DNA from: Chloroflexota bacterium
GTDB lineage: Bacteria > Chloroflexota > Limnocylindria > Limnocylindrales > CSP1-4
Assembly (NCBI GenBank): GCA_027364875.1
Contig: DAHXON010000006.1
Coordinates: 1 to 48,742, forward strand
Reading direction: 5' to 3'
DNA length: 48,742 bases
The position numbers and the translations under genes are program-made. Positions 36,062-43,917 of the stretch are shown here, one piece after another. Position 1 is the first letter of the stretch. Each line of letters opens with the position of its first letter. The notes under the pieces are model-generated. The model saw only the letters and a list, made by a program, of their open reading frames with translations, made no database searches and was not told the origin of the DNA.

Positions 36062-36506
36062 TGGCCCCGCTCCTCCTGGGGATGATGAACACCTGGACTG
36101 AGACGGCCACGACAGCGCCCGTCGGGTCGACGATCTCGAGCCTGAAGGTCATCAGATCCATCGGCCCCATCTTCCGGCTCTCGCGACGCGCCAGCTGAGT
36201 GATGGATCCGCGCACCAGGTAGACCACTCCGGTGCGTAGCGGCTCGACCTGCTCTAATTCGGTCTCTCCGAACATCGTGCCCTCCCCCGCCTCCGCGATC
36301 GCCATCAGCTCGCCGAGCGTGATCCCCATGCCGCGCAGAGCGCCAAGCAACACCCACACAGGATGCAGCAGGCCTTCCGGGAGAGGTGGAGACTGCAGGG
36401 CATCGTGCGAAAGCCAGCGTTCGTATTCCGCCACGATGAAGGTTCCCCCGGGGAGTTGGGTCCCGACGACCCTGTCGTGTAGCGCCTGGAACTCGGCGTC
36501 AGACAC
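36051..36506 (-). CDS. MaoC N-terminal-type hotdog protein (FAS1-like dehydratase)
   Basis: This 151-residue protein resembles the non-catalytic half of two-part MaoC hydratases. Its fold marks include an N-terminal LHDRVVGTQ, the long hydrophobic stretch HPVWVLLGALRGMGITLGEL and the strand-rich YLVRGSITQLARRES. No catalytic Asp-His motif is visible. Partnering with the overlapping downstream hotdog protein is likely. The start is GTG at 36506 with GAGAGGTG upstream, overlapping the end of the acyl-CoA ligase gene by 8 bp. Confidence 0.78.
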   Translation of the reverse strand: MSDAEFQALHDRVVGTQLPGGTFIVAEYERWLSHDALQSPPLPEGLLHPVWVLLGALRGMGITLGELMAIAEAGEGTMFGETELEQVEPLRTGVVYLVRGSITQLARRESRKMGPMDLMTFRLEIVDPTGAVVAVSVQVFIIPRRSGANAA

Positions 36507-38109
36507 GCTGCACCTCTCGATACTTGCCCTTAGCCCAGTTCTCCCGGAGGGCGGGTTTCTGGATCTTCCCCGATGGCGTGAGCGGAAACTCGTCGACGAC
36601 GAACCACCGCGATGGAATCTTGTAACCCGTGAGCGAGACTCGAAGCGTCTCCGTGGCGGCGGCCGGATCTAGCCGTGCGCCCGCCGCGAGCTGAACGAAT
36701 GCGGCAACGACTTCTCCGTAGTAGTCGTCAGGAAGGCCGATCACGGCGGCATCCGCGATCTGCGGCAAATGAACCAGGTGATCCTCGATCTCTCGTGGAT
36801 ACACGTTCTCCCCGCCTCGGATGATCATGTCCTTAGCTCTTCCCACCATGGACATGTACCCTCGGTCGTCCAGCACCCCCAGGTCGCCTGTCCGCAGCCA
36901 GCCGTCCTCCGTGAGAGCCGCCGCAGTCGCCACCGGATCCTTGTAGTAGCCGAGGAACGTATTGAAACCGCGCGCGCAGACCTCGCCGACCTCGCCGCAG
37001 CTCCGCTGCGCCCCGGACTCGGGATCCGCGATGCTCACCTCGATGTGTGGGAGAGGAAGGCCGCAGGTGTTCACCTGATCCATCCAGGTGTCGCCTGCAC
37101 GGGTCATCGTGACCATAGGCGCCTCGGTGAGGCCGTATCCCACGATCGGGATCATCCCGAGCGCTTCCACCTGCTGCACGAGATCGGGTGGGATCGGAGC
37201 GCCGCCGAGCATCACCGTGTGGAATGAACCGATATCCCGCTTACCGATATCGGCGTGCCTCATCATTGCCCGCATTAGCGTCGGGACGATGTTGGTTATC
37301 GACACCCGCTCCTCCTCGACCAGCTCGAGAGCCAGGGCGGCATCGAATTGCCGCATCGTTACGAGCGTGCCGTGAAGGGACAGAGTGCCGATCGCCGCGA
37401 CGACGCATGCGGCGAGGTGGAACATCGGCAACGTCACGAGCCACACCGCGCGGTCGGCGGCGGTGTTCGCGATGACCGCCGCTCCGTGAGCCACGTTGTT
37501 CGTGATGGTTCGGTGCGAGAGCAGCGCCGCCTTCGGCTGCCCGGTCGTTCCCGACGTGAACAGGATCAGTGCGGGCGACCGCGGATCCACGAGAGGGAAT
37601 GGAGTCCGCGGATCGCCCGTCGTGAGGAATTCGTGCCAATCCTCGAGGTCGACCACGAGCGAGAGTCTGGGCAGCTCGGGGGTGAGCTCGCGCACAACCC
37701 CAATCATCGGGCGCCCCCGGAATTGCTTGACAGTGAAGCAGCCGACCACGTCGGCGTGCTCGAGAGCGCTGACGAGCTCCGCTCGCCTGAACGCGGGATT
37801 AATCGTCACCACGACCATGCCCGCGAGCGCGGCTCCGTATTGCAGCACCTGGTATTCGGGCACGTTGGGGGCCCAGATCGCAACGTGTGCCCCGGGGGCG
37901 AACGTCGCCAGCAAGGCCCTCGCGCATCGCTCCGCATCGGCCAGCAAGCTGTCGTACGTCCAGCGCCGTCGTGTTGCCCGGTCCGAAGCCCCCTCGACGA
38001 GGGCCGTCTTCTCGCCGCCACGAGCGGCAGCCGAGCGGAGCAGGTCGCCTACCGTCTGGTCGAGGAGGGGCGGCTGGTCGCCGCCGGCTACGTGGGCCTC
38101 ACTATCCAT
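36499..38109 (-). CDS. Acyl-CoA synthetase (AMP-dependent ligase)
   Basis: This 536-residue adenylate-forming enzyme activates a carboxylic acid to its CoA thioester through an acyl-AMP. Motifs are the P-loop LFTSGTTGQPKAAL (about residue 185), YGLTEAPMVT, GWLRTGDLGVLDDRGYMSM and the hinge KDMIIRGGENVYPREIE, with the C-terminal lysine motif TPSGKIQKPALRE. It resembles medium- and long-chain or cyclohexanecarboxylate-type ligases more than acetyl-CoA synthetase, but the acyl group is unknown. It would start the CoA pathway completed by the thiolase-like/DUF35 proteins and hotdog hydratases in the same operon. Confidence 0.9.
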   Translation of the reverse strand: MDSEAHVAGGDQPPLLDQTVGDLLRSAAARGGEKTALVEGASDRATRRRWTYDSLLADAERCARALLATFAPGAHVAIWAPNVPEYQVLQYGAALAGMVVVTINPAFRRAELVSALEHADVVGCFTVKQFRGRPMIGVVRELTPELPRLSLVVDLEDWHEFLTTGDPRTPFPLVDPRSPALILFTSGTTGQPKAALLSHRTITNNVAHGAAVIANTAADRAVWLVTLPMFHLAACVVAAIGTLSLHGTLVTMRQFDAALALELVEEERVSITNIVPTLMRAMMRHADIGKRDIGSFHTVMLGGAPIPPDLVQQVEALGMIPIVGYGLTEAPMVTMTRAGDTWMDQVNTCGLPLPHIEVSIADPESGAQRSCGEVGEVCARGFNTFLGYYKDPVATAAALTEDGWLRTGDLGVLDDRGYMSMVGRAKDMIIRGGENVYPREIEDHLVHLPQIADAAVIGLPDDYYGEVVAAFVQLAAGARLDPAAATETLRVSLTGYKIPSRWFVVDEFPLTPSGKIQKPALRENWAKGKYREVQRV

Positions 38110-38767
38110 GGATGTAGCGCTCTATGTCGCCGACGATTCGGCCCTGGCGGATCGGGACACACTCGTCGGGGAACTCTTGCGTCACGGTCACGCCAAGCGC
38201 GATCACACGATCGAGAAAGGCGCCGAGATTGTCCATCGCACCACTTGCGATGTCATGGAGCACGAGGACGGTCCAGTCTCGGGCCTGGATGTCGCTCATG
38301 GCCCGATCGACCCAGCCGGACGCGTCCTCCCAGTCGTGCGGAACCGAGTTCCAGAGCACCAGCGTGTACCCACCGGCCGTCAATAGGTCCACGGCCGTCG
38401 GGCTGAGGAGATCCTTGTTCAGGTTCCCGCCGCCGCCCCAGGGGCGGAAGAGCTTCGTAGGTTCGGCCAGGTCTCCGAGGAGCCGATTGGCGGCGGTGAT
38501 TTCCACCTCGAGTACCGCCCGATCGTCGGCCATCCCGAAGAGGACGGTGTGCGTCATCGTGTGAGAGCCGATCCGGTGACCGGCGTCCCTGGTCCGCTTG
38601 ACGAGCTCCCGGCTCCCCTCGCGCTCGAGGTCGCGACCGACTACGAAGAACGTCGCATGGATGCCGCGGCTCGCGAGCTCATCGAGCACATGCTCGGTGA
38701 CTCCCGGCGTTGGACCGTTGTCGAAGGTCAGGGTCAGATGCTTGGTCATGCCGACGCGCGCTGTCAT
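38102..38767 (-). CDS. NodB-fold polysaccharide deacetylase-like protein with altered metal site
   Basis: This 221-residue carbohydrate esterase 4-type barrel has motif 1 as TFDNGPT rather than TFDDGP, so the usual metal-binding second aspartate is N17 while D16, the usual base, stays. Motif 2 SHTMTH (H69, H73), motif 3 RPWGG, PHDW (144-146) and LHD (170-172) are recognisable. No signal peptide or membrane helix is visible, so it should be cytoplasmic. It sits inside the acyl-CoA operon, overlaps the ligase gene by 8 bp and may act on a small amide or ester rather than a polysaccharide. The start at 38767, nine bases after the DUF35 stop, has a weak ribosome site; ATG 38749 is the alternative. 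Confidence 0.8.
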   Translation of the reverse strand: MTARVGMTKHLTLTFDNGPTPGVTEHVLDELASRGIHATFFVVGRDLEREGSRELVKRTRDAGHRIGSHTMTHTVLFGMADDRAVLEVEITAANRLLGDLAEPTKLFRPWGGGGNLNKDLLSPTAVDLLTAGGYTLVLWNSVPHDWEDASGWVDRAMSDIQARDWTVLVLHDIASGAMDNLGAFLDRVIALGVTVTQEFPDECVPIRQGRIVGDIERYIHG

Positions 38768-38775
38768 TCGGCCCG

Positions 38776-39177
38776 CTATCGCGCGGGTTTGAAGACGGGC
38801 AGGGTGATCTGGTCGTTGACGTCCTCGTAGGCCAGCTCGACCGGCATACCGATCTTCACGTCCTCGATCTGGCAGCCGACGATGTTCGACATCATCGTCG
38901 GCCCCTCCTCGAGTGTGACCATCGCGACGACGAGGGGCAGCAGGTCGGCGAATGGAGCGCCGGGCCCGCGGTAAACCGTGGTGAAGGTGTGGATTTCCCC
39001 CTTGCCACTGATCGGGACCCAATCGAATTCGAGTGATCCGCAGAAGTGACAGGACAGGCTGGGATAGAAGCGGAACTGATCGCAGCGCTTGCACCGCTGC
39101 ATCTTCAGCGCGTGATCGTGGGCTGAGACCCAATAAGGTTCCGAGTCGCGATTGATCGTAGGTAGTGGTCTGGGCAT
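38776..39177 (-). CDS. DUF35 OB-fold protein with zinc ribbon
   Basis: This 133-residue accessory protein has a rubredoxin-like zinc ribbon (CKRCDQF...CHFCGS) followed by an OB-fold (GEIHTFTTVYRGPG, ALPLVVAMVTLEEG-like strands). Such proteins bind acyl-CoA and partner with thiolase-like enzymes. In steroid-degrading bacteria the partner is an aldolase (Ltp2), and here the thiolase-like gene lies 17 bases upstream in the same operon. A GAGGAGA site precedes the ATG. Its role is most likely to stabilise the thiolase-like protein and hold the CoA substrate. Confidence 0.88.
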   Translation of the reverse strand: MPRPLPTINRDSEPYWVSAHDHALKMQRCKRCDQFRFYPSLSCHFCGSLEFDWVPISGKGEIHTFTTVYRGPGAPFADLLPLVVAMVTLEEGPTMMSNIVGCQIEDVKIGMPVELAYEDVNDQITLPVFKPAR

Positions 39178-39193
39178 CGGGGTCTCCTCGGCT

Positions 39194-40369
39194 TCAGCGA
39201 GCGCGAGCCAGAATGGACACGGAGAAGTTCGACGCGATCGCGCTGGCGGAGGTCACCAACGCGATCTCGCAGTCGGGAACCTGTCTCTGGCCGGCCTCTC
39301 CGCGGAGCTGCCTGACTGCCTCGACGAAGTGCGTCATACCGCCGCAGGCGCCCGGATGGGCGCAGCTCATGAGCCCGCCGTGGGTGTTCATGGGCAGCTT
39401 GCCCCCGATATTCATGTTCCCGGCGCCGACGAATGCGCCGGCTTCGCCGCGACCGCAGATTCCGAGATCCTCGAGCTGCACGGCCGCGGTGATCGAGAAG
39501 CTGTCGTAGACCTCGGCCACGTCGAGGTCGTCCACGGTGACCCCGGCCTGGCCAAAGGCGCGCTTGCCGGCCACGTCCGCCACTGTACGGACGAGGTCGT
39601 GGCCCTTGCCGTCGCCTCTGACGAGATGGCCCACGTGGTAGTAGGACTCGGCGATGCCGATGCCGAGGAACTCGACCTCGCGCCTCGGACTGGAACTGGT
39701 TCCCTTGCGCGACACGACGTAGGCCGCACCGCCATCGTTGACGAGCGAGCACTCCAGACGCCGAAGCGGCGAGGAGATCATCGGGGACTTGGCGACGTCG
39801 TCCACCGTGATGGGATCGCGCTTCAGGGCTGCCGGGTTCAGCGCGGCGTGGTTGCGCATCGTCACGGCGAGCGGATAGAGCGCATCGTCCTTTAGTCCGT
39901 ACTCGTGCAGATAGCGCGTCGCGACGAGTGCGTAGTACGACGGCACTGTTGCCCCGTACGGGAACTCGTAGTCCATGTTGTGAGCGCCGGACTGCGACAT
40001 GATCATCGCCCCGCCGAGCTCAACAGTTCGCAGCTTTTCGCCGGCCACGATGAGGACGTTGTTGCAGAGGCCGGATTCGACGGCCCATTTTGCCGTCAGT
40101 AGCTGGGCGCCGTAGGAGGCCCCGCCCATCGATGTCGAGTCGCAGAGGGTCTTGACGTAGATGCCCAGAGCCTCGGACACGAGAATGTGGAATCGCGGGG
40201 AGGCGAAGAACGGCGGCTGCACGAGGAGGCCGTCGATATCCTTCATCGTCAGGCCCGCGTCGGCTACGGCCGTGGTCGCGGCCTCGACGCAGATGCCGAT
40301 GGCGGTGCGGTGCGGCAGGTCCTGAAAGCTTGTCTCGCCGATGCCAGACATCACTGCCGTGATTGCCAT
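39194..40369 (-). CDS. SCP2/Ltp-type thiolase-like protein without the thiolase nucleophile
   Basis: This 391-residue protein has the thiolase fold. The position that carries the nucleophilic cysteine (C-A-S-G in true thiolases) reads STSMGGASYG, with glycine in place of cysteine. The later motifs MNTHGGLMSCAHPGACGG and EVYDSFSITAAVQLE are of the SCP-x/Ltp subgroup. Members lacking the cysteine and encoded next to DUF35 proteins can be retro-aldolases that remove a side-chain unit from a 3-hydroxyacyl-CoA. Retro-aldol cleavage after hydration by the two hotdog proteins is therefore my main hypothesis. It is the first gene of the operon, 240 bases from promoter copy B. An AAAGGAGG site precedes the ATG at 40369. 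Confidence 0.85.
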   Translation of the reverse strand: MAITAVMSGIGETSFQDLPHRTAIGICVEAATTAVADAGLTMKDIDGLLVQPPFFASPRFHILVSEALGIYVKTLCDSTSMGGASYGAQLLTAKWAVESGLCNNVLIVAGEKLRTVELGGAMIMSQSGAHNMDYEFPYGATVPSYYALVATRYLHEYGLKDDALYPLAVTMRNHAALNPAALKRDPITVDDVAKSPMISSPLRRLECSLVNDGGAAYVVSRKGTSSSPRREVEFLGIGIAESYYHVGHLVRGDGKGHDLVRTVADVAGKRAFGQAGVTVDDLDVAEVYDSFSITAAVQLEDLGICGRGEAGAFVGAGNMNIGGKLPMNTHGGLMSCAHPGACGGMTHFVEAVRQLRGEAGQRQVPDCEIALVTSASAIASNFSVSILARAR

Positions 40370-40590
40370 GAGCCTCCTTTGCCTGCTGGTCAGAACATGG
40401 TGGCTGACCGGCCGCGCTGAAGAGCGCCCGCTCAGAAAAGGGACCGGGATTCTCTGCCTCGATAGACTCGGCGGACCGTGCCACGGTCTTGATCTCGATC
40501 GGCCGCACGCCGCCCTCCGCGAGCGCACGCGAAACCGACCATCTGCCCCATCACGTGGTCAGACGCGCGACTGGCCAGACTGGCATTCGG

Positions 40591-40632
40591 AGGGTAGCAT
40601 CGCGATATTCGAAACGTCAAGTGTTTTCGAAT
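40591..40632 (-). promoter_or_regulatory. Promoter with TTCGAA-type operator, copy B (thiolase operon)
   Basis: On the minus strand TTGACG (40615-40620) and TACCCT (40591-40596) are 18 bases apart. Perfect 7-bp inverted arms, ATTCGAA and TTCGAAT, lie at 40626-40632 and 40607-40613 with a 12-base spacer that contains the -35 box. The rest of the 410-base gap between the thiolase start and the FAH end (40370-40779) shows no gene and no clear terminator. Confidence 0.7.
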
Positions 40633-40779
40633 TATTACGTGAATAACGGCGATTCCCTAAGAGATGCGATCTGACGCATCTGCCGACGAGCGAAGCCATC
40701 GATCGTTCGGTGCGCCCGCTCACGGTGGAGATTCGGGCCCTGTCGGGATAGTTGTTGATGGCATGGGCTCAGCGCTTGC

Positions 40780-41628
40780 TTAGTCTGGCAGTGGCCCGGC
40801 GACGATCCTGTTGCGGAGCTCCCCGATGCCTTCGATGCGCGTCAGAAGCTCATCGCCTACCGAAAGGAACTGAGGAGGGCTCATCCCGAAGCCCACGCCG
40901 GCGGGCGTTCCTGTAAAGATCAGATCGCCCGGGTAGAGCGTGACGGTCTCGGACAGCCAGGCGATCAGGCTGGCCACCGACATGATCATCTCCGACGTGC
41001 GGCCGTTTTGCACGACGCTGCCGTTGACCCGGCACTCGAGGGCCAGGTCGGTGGGATCGACTAACTCATCGGGGGTCACAATCCATGGACCCATTGGCGC
41101 GAAGCCCGCGAAGGACTTGCCGAGGCTGTACTGCGGGAGCAGGCCCGCGTACTGCGTCATCCGCTCAGAGACGTCCTGACCGACGGTCAATCCCGCCACG
41201 TAGTCCCATGCACTAGCCTCCGACACCCTCCGCGCCCGTCTCGAGATGACCACGACCAGCTCCACCTCCCAATCGAGTTCACCCCCAGGGTGCTCCACGT
41301 CGGCGTATGGACCCGTAATGGAGGACGCGAACTTCGTGAACACGATGGGAGCCTCATCGATCAGCCCCAATTCGGCGGAGTGTTCGCGGTAGTTCAATCC
41401 GATCGCGAATAGCTGTCGGGGGCACGGCATCGGCGCATACAGGTGGGCTTGGTCAAAGGGAGTGGCGGACGTCAAGTCCGCAACTGCCGCCCAGCCTACG
41501 AACTCGTGCCATCGGTCGAACACCGCCTGCGGATCGGACCCGAATGCTCCATAGCTTGCGGTCTCGACGTCAACTGCCAACGAACCCGTGACGATCACGA
41601 GGCGGCCTGAGAGATTCGCTATGCGCAT
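40780..41628 (-). CDS. Fumarylacetoacetate hydrolase-family protein
   Basis: This 282-residue FAH-fold enzyme cleaves C-C bonds or tautomerises 2,4-diketo or 2-hydroxy-dienoate acids using magnesium. The metal residues are in LDWEVELVVVI (two glutamates) and GLTVGQDVSER (aspartate), followed by LGKSFAGFAPMGPW and the C-terminal GDLIFTGTPAGVGFG. Family members include 2,4-diketo-3-deoxy-fuconate and -rhamnonate hydrolases, acylpyruvases and aromatic-ring hydrolases. Sharing an operator with a Liv importer and a lactonase/KDG-type cluster makes a diketo sugar-acid hydrolase plausible. The ATG at 41628 with an AGGGGAC site fits the family start MRIANLSGRLVIV. The frame upstream has no family character. 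Confidence 0.9.
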   Translation of the reverse strand: MRIANLSGRLVIVTGSLAVDVETASYGAFGSDPQAVFDRWHEFVGWAAVADLTSATPFDQAHLYAPMPCPRQLFAIGLNYREHSAELGLIDEAPIVFTKFASSITGPYADVEHPGGELDWEVELVVVISRRARRVSEASAWDYVAGLTVGQDVSERMTQYAGLLPQYSLGKSFAGFAPMGPWIVTPDELVDPTDLALECRVNGSVVQNGRTSEMIMSVASLIAWLSETVTLYPGDLIFTGTPAGVGFGMSPPQFLSVGDELLTRIEGIGELRNRIVAGPLPD

Positions 41629-41679
41629 TCGTCCCCTGGCTCGCTGACTGCTCAGTCGATGCTGAGTCGACACCGTCGG

Positions 41680-41720
41680 ACGATAGCCACCAGTATTCGA
41701 ATCGTCAATTCGTTTCGAAT
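41680..41720 (-). promoter_or_regulatory. Promoter with TTCGAA-type operator, copy C (FAH gene)
   Basis: On the minus strand TTGACG (41703-41708) and TATCGT (41680-41685) are 17 bases apart. Perfect 7-bp inverted arms, ATTCGAA and TTCGAAT, lie at 41714-41720 and 41695-41701 with a 12-base spacer. The gap also separates the divergent metallo-hydrolase gene on the plus strand, which may use the same operator. Confidence 0.72.
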
Positions 41721-41833
41721 GTCTCTGGTAGAATCCGCTCGCCTCCCTCCGATTCACGCTCTGTGACGATCTTCCTCCGACGGAGGGGGGCGACTCTCCC
41801 AAGGAGAAGCGCGCTGGCCGGCAGGAGACACCC

Positions 41834-42823
41834 ATGACCGCCGGGGTCCAATACGACCTGGTTGCCCCCGGAGTTCATCGGGCCGCTGTTCCGTTGCCGG
41901 CGCCACTCCGCTCGGCGAACTCATACCTGCTCTTCGACGCCGGTGAAGCGGCCCTCGTCGATACTGGCTGGGTTCAAGGCGGCGGCTGGCGCCACATCCT
42001 CGTGCTTCTCGACCGCGCCGGAGTTGACGCCACCAGTCTGACTGCGGTCGTCGCGACCCACAGTCATGTCGATCATCTGGGCCATGCCCCCTCGATCCAC
42101 CGTGCCTGGGGCACCTCCGTGCTGATGCATCCCCTGGAGGCAACCACCTCGGCCTGGGCAAGCGCCGCGCACCGCGACGAGTTCAACAGCTGGCTGGCGA
42201 GCCACGGGGTCCCGCCCGGCCACCTCGCCCGGTCCATCACGTCGCTCAACGCGGTCCACAGTCCACAGGTCCATCAACGGCCCCTGTTCGACAAGGCGGT
42301 GGTAGCGGTGGGAGCCACGACCTGGCAGGCGGTGCACACGCCTGGCCACTCACCGGGCCACCTCTGCCTCTTCCGCCAGTCCGACCGGGTGCTCATCAGC
42401 GGCGACCACCTCCTGGAGCACGTCAGCCCCAACGTCAGCGCGCTTCCGTTCCAACCCGTCGATCCGCTCGGAGGCTACCTCCGCGCTCTGCAGCGAGTGG
42501 CGGACCTAAGGCCCTCGCTTGTCCTGCCCGGCCACGGAGAGCCATTTACGGATCTCGAGGGCGCCGTGGCGAGTCAGCAATCTCATCACGCTCAGCGGCT
42601 AGCGGCCGTGCTCGCTGCGTTGGCCCACGAACCGCAGTCCGCGTTCGCCGTGGCAAAGGCAATCCCGTGGACCGAACGTCATCGCAAATTCCGCGAGCTC
42701 GCCGGGGCCCATCGTTTCCTCGCCTTCGGAGAGACGCTGGCGCATCTCGAACGTCTGGCTCAGCGAGGAGACATACGTCGGGCCCAGTCGGGCGGCCTGG
42801 TCACGTGGAGCCGTGTGGCCTGA
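41834..42823 (+). CDS. Metallo-beta-lactamase-fold hydrolase
   Basis: This 329-residue binuclear-zinc hydrolase has the motif THSHVDHLGH, further ligands in HTPGHSPGHL and SGDHLL (aspartate ligand), and VLPGHGEPF as the last histidine. The C-terminal 90 residues are helical and likely form a DNA-binding-like or dimerising cap, as in many glyoxalase II-type and LACTB2-type proteins. The substrate may be a thioester, lactone or phosphodiester. The position next to FAH and CoA genes favours a thioesterase or lactonase, by inference. An AGGAGA site precedes the ATG by about 6 bases. It is divergent from the FAH gene across operator copy C. Confidence 0.88.
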   Translation: MTAGVQYDLVAPGVHRAAVPLPAPLRSANSYLLFDAGEAALVDTGWVQGGGWRHILVLLDRAGVDATSLTAVVATHSHVDHLGHAPSIHRAWGTSVLMHPLEATTSAWASAAHRDEFNSWLASHGVPPGHLARSITSLNAVHSPQVHQRPLFDKAVVAVGATTWQAVHTPGHSPGHLCLFRQSDRVLISGDHLLEHVSPNVSALPFQPVDPLGGYLRALQRVADLRPSLVLPGHGEPFTDLEGAVASQQSHHAQRLAAVLAALAHEPQSAFAVAKAIPWTERHRKFRELAGAHRFLAFGETLAHLERLAQRGDIRRAQSGGLVTWSRVA

Positions 42824-43288
42824 ACTGCCTGCCTCAGAGCGACTGTAGTGGCGGCCGCGAGCAGCCAGTTGCCGGGCGAAAAGAGCCGCCCGTGTCCTCG
42901 GCAATCCGGAGCGCTCACGCGCGGTTCCGCGCAAGACACGTGCGTCCCAGGTTGTCGAACTGAACACTCCATTGAACGCCGGCGAACGCCGGCCGTGTAC
43001 GCCATACGGTCGTCGCCGCCGACGGTCATGAGGGTTCGCACGTATGCGATCCTCGAGAGCAGGATCTCCACGTGGTCGCGACTGCCACCAAGACCAGCGC
43101 AACGCCCAGGATCGGCCCGAGACTCCGGCCCGCGGAAATGGCTCGGCTGAGAGGCTCGACGGTTTCGGCCGCGCGCCCATGGCCACTCGCGCTTATCCGA
43201 TGCTGCCCGGCTGGGGAGACATGCCGATCCGCGGTGTATACGCCAGGGCGACGGCGAGCCGACACGCTCTGTCTCCGCACCGGCAAGC
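42824..43288. other. Convergent intergenic region
   Basis: About 465 bases lie between the metallo-hydrolase and the first CheW gene. On the minus strand an 88-codon frame starts with a GTG that overlaps the CheW stop (GTGA) and contains one hydrophobic stretch, LGPILGVALVLVAVATTW. Its remaining composition is arginine-rich and patternless, so I do not call it a gene. No terminator was recognised. Confidence 0.35.
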
Positions 43289-43738
43289 TCACGCGGCTAC
43301 GGTCAAATCCTGCGAAGCGTGGTCGAGGAGTGCGCCAAGGTCGAGCAGGATGATGAGCCGATCGCCGACCTTCGCGATGCCCTGGAAGCAGCTTGAGTCG
43401 ATGCCGGCCGTCGTTTCCGGGGCGGGCTCCACGGCCCCGTCAGGCAGGATAAGGACTTCGGAAACGCCGTCAACTATCAGGCCAACGCGGGTGCCCTGAG
43501 CAGCAACCACAATGATCCGGGTCGCCTTAGTCGGCTTGATGGCCGGCATTCCAAAGCGGCGGGCCAGATCGACGACCGGGACGATCCGGCCGCGCAGATT
43601 AACCACGCCGTCGACGAACGCGGGCGCCTGCGGAACCGCCGTGATCTCTTGGACCCTGATGATCTCAAAGACGGAGCCGATTTCGAGTCCATAGCGCCCG
43701 TCACCGAGCTCGCAGACCACGATCTGAGATTCGCTCAT
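43289..43738 (-). CDS. cheW: CheW-like chemotaxis adaptor
   Basis: This 149-residue single CheW domain couples receptors to the CheA kinase at the cell pole. It shows the family order CELGDGRYGLEIGSVFEII, AFVDGVVNLRGRIVPVVDLA and GLIVDGVSEVLILP. It lies 179 bases downstream of a chemoreceptor gene on the same strand. A second CheW at 47853-48308 has the same motifs and a similar neighbour, so the receptor-CheW module is duplicated. A GAGGAAG site precedes the ATG. No cheA gene is present in the window. Confidence 0.93.
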   Translation of the reverse strand: MSESQIVVCELGDGRYGLEIGSVFEIIRVQEITAVPQAPAFVDGVVNLRGRIVPVVDLARRFGMPAIKPTKATRIIVVAAQGTRVGLIVDGVSEVLILPDGAVEPAPETTAGIDSSCFQGIAKVGDRLIILLDLGALLDHASQDLTVAA

Positions 43739-43917
43739 GTCTTCCTCGGTTTCCTATGCGACGTCTGAGCTTGTGGCAGAGACACGGCCGCTCTTGTCAA
43801 GCCGCCTTCCTGGCGGCACTTGGTACTCGCAGGGCGCAGACCGGATGAGAGCCTGCGCCCGCGAGTCGGATCCGTCCGCGCCGGTGCCGAGGCGCGGCGG
43901 CTCGGTTGGGATCTGTC

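Noticed and set aside
43026-43292. 88-codon frame with a GTGA overlap to the CheW stop and one hydrophobic stretch
   Set aside because: The overlap is suggestive, but the sequence outside the hydrophobic part is Arg-rich and patternless, and no equivalent follows the second CheW gene.
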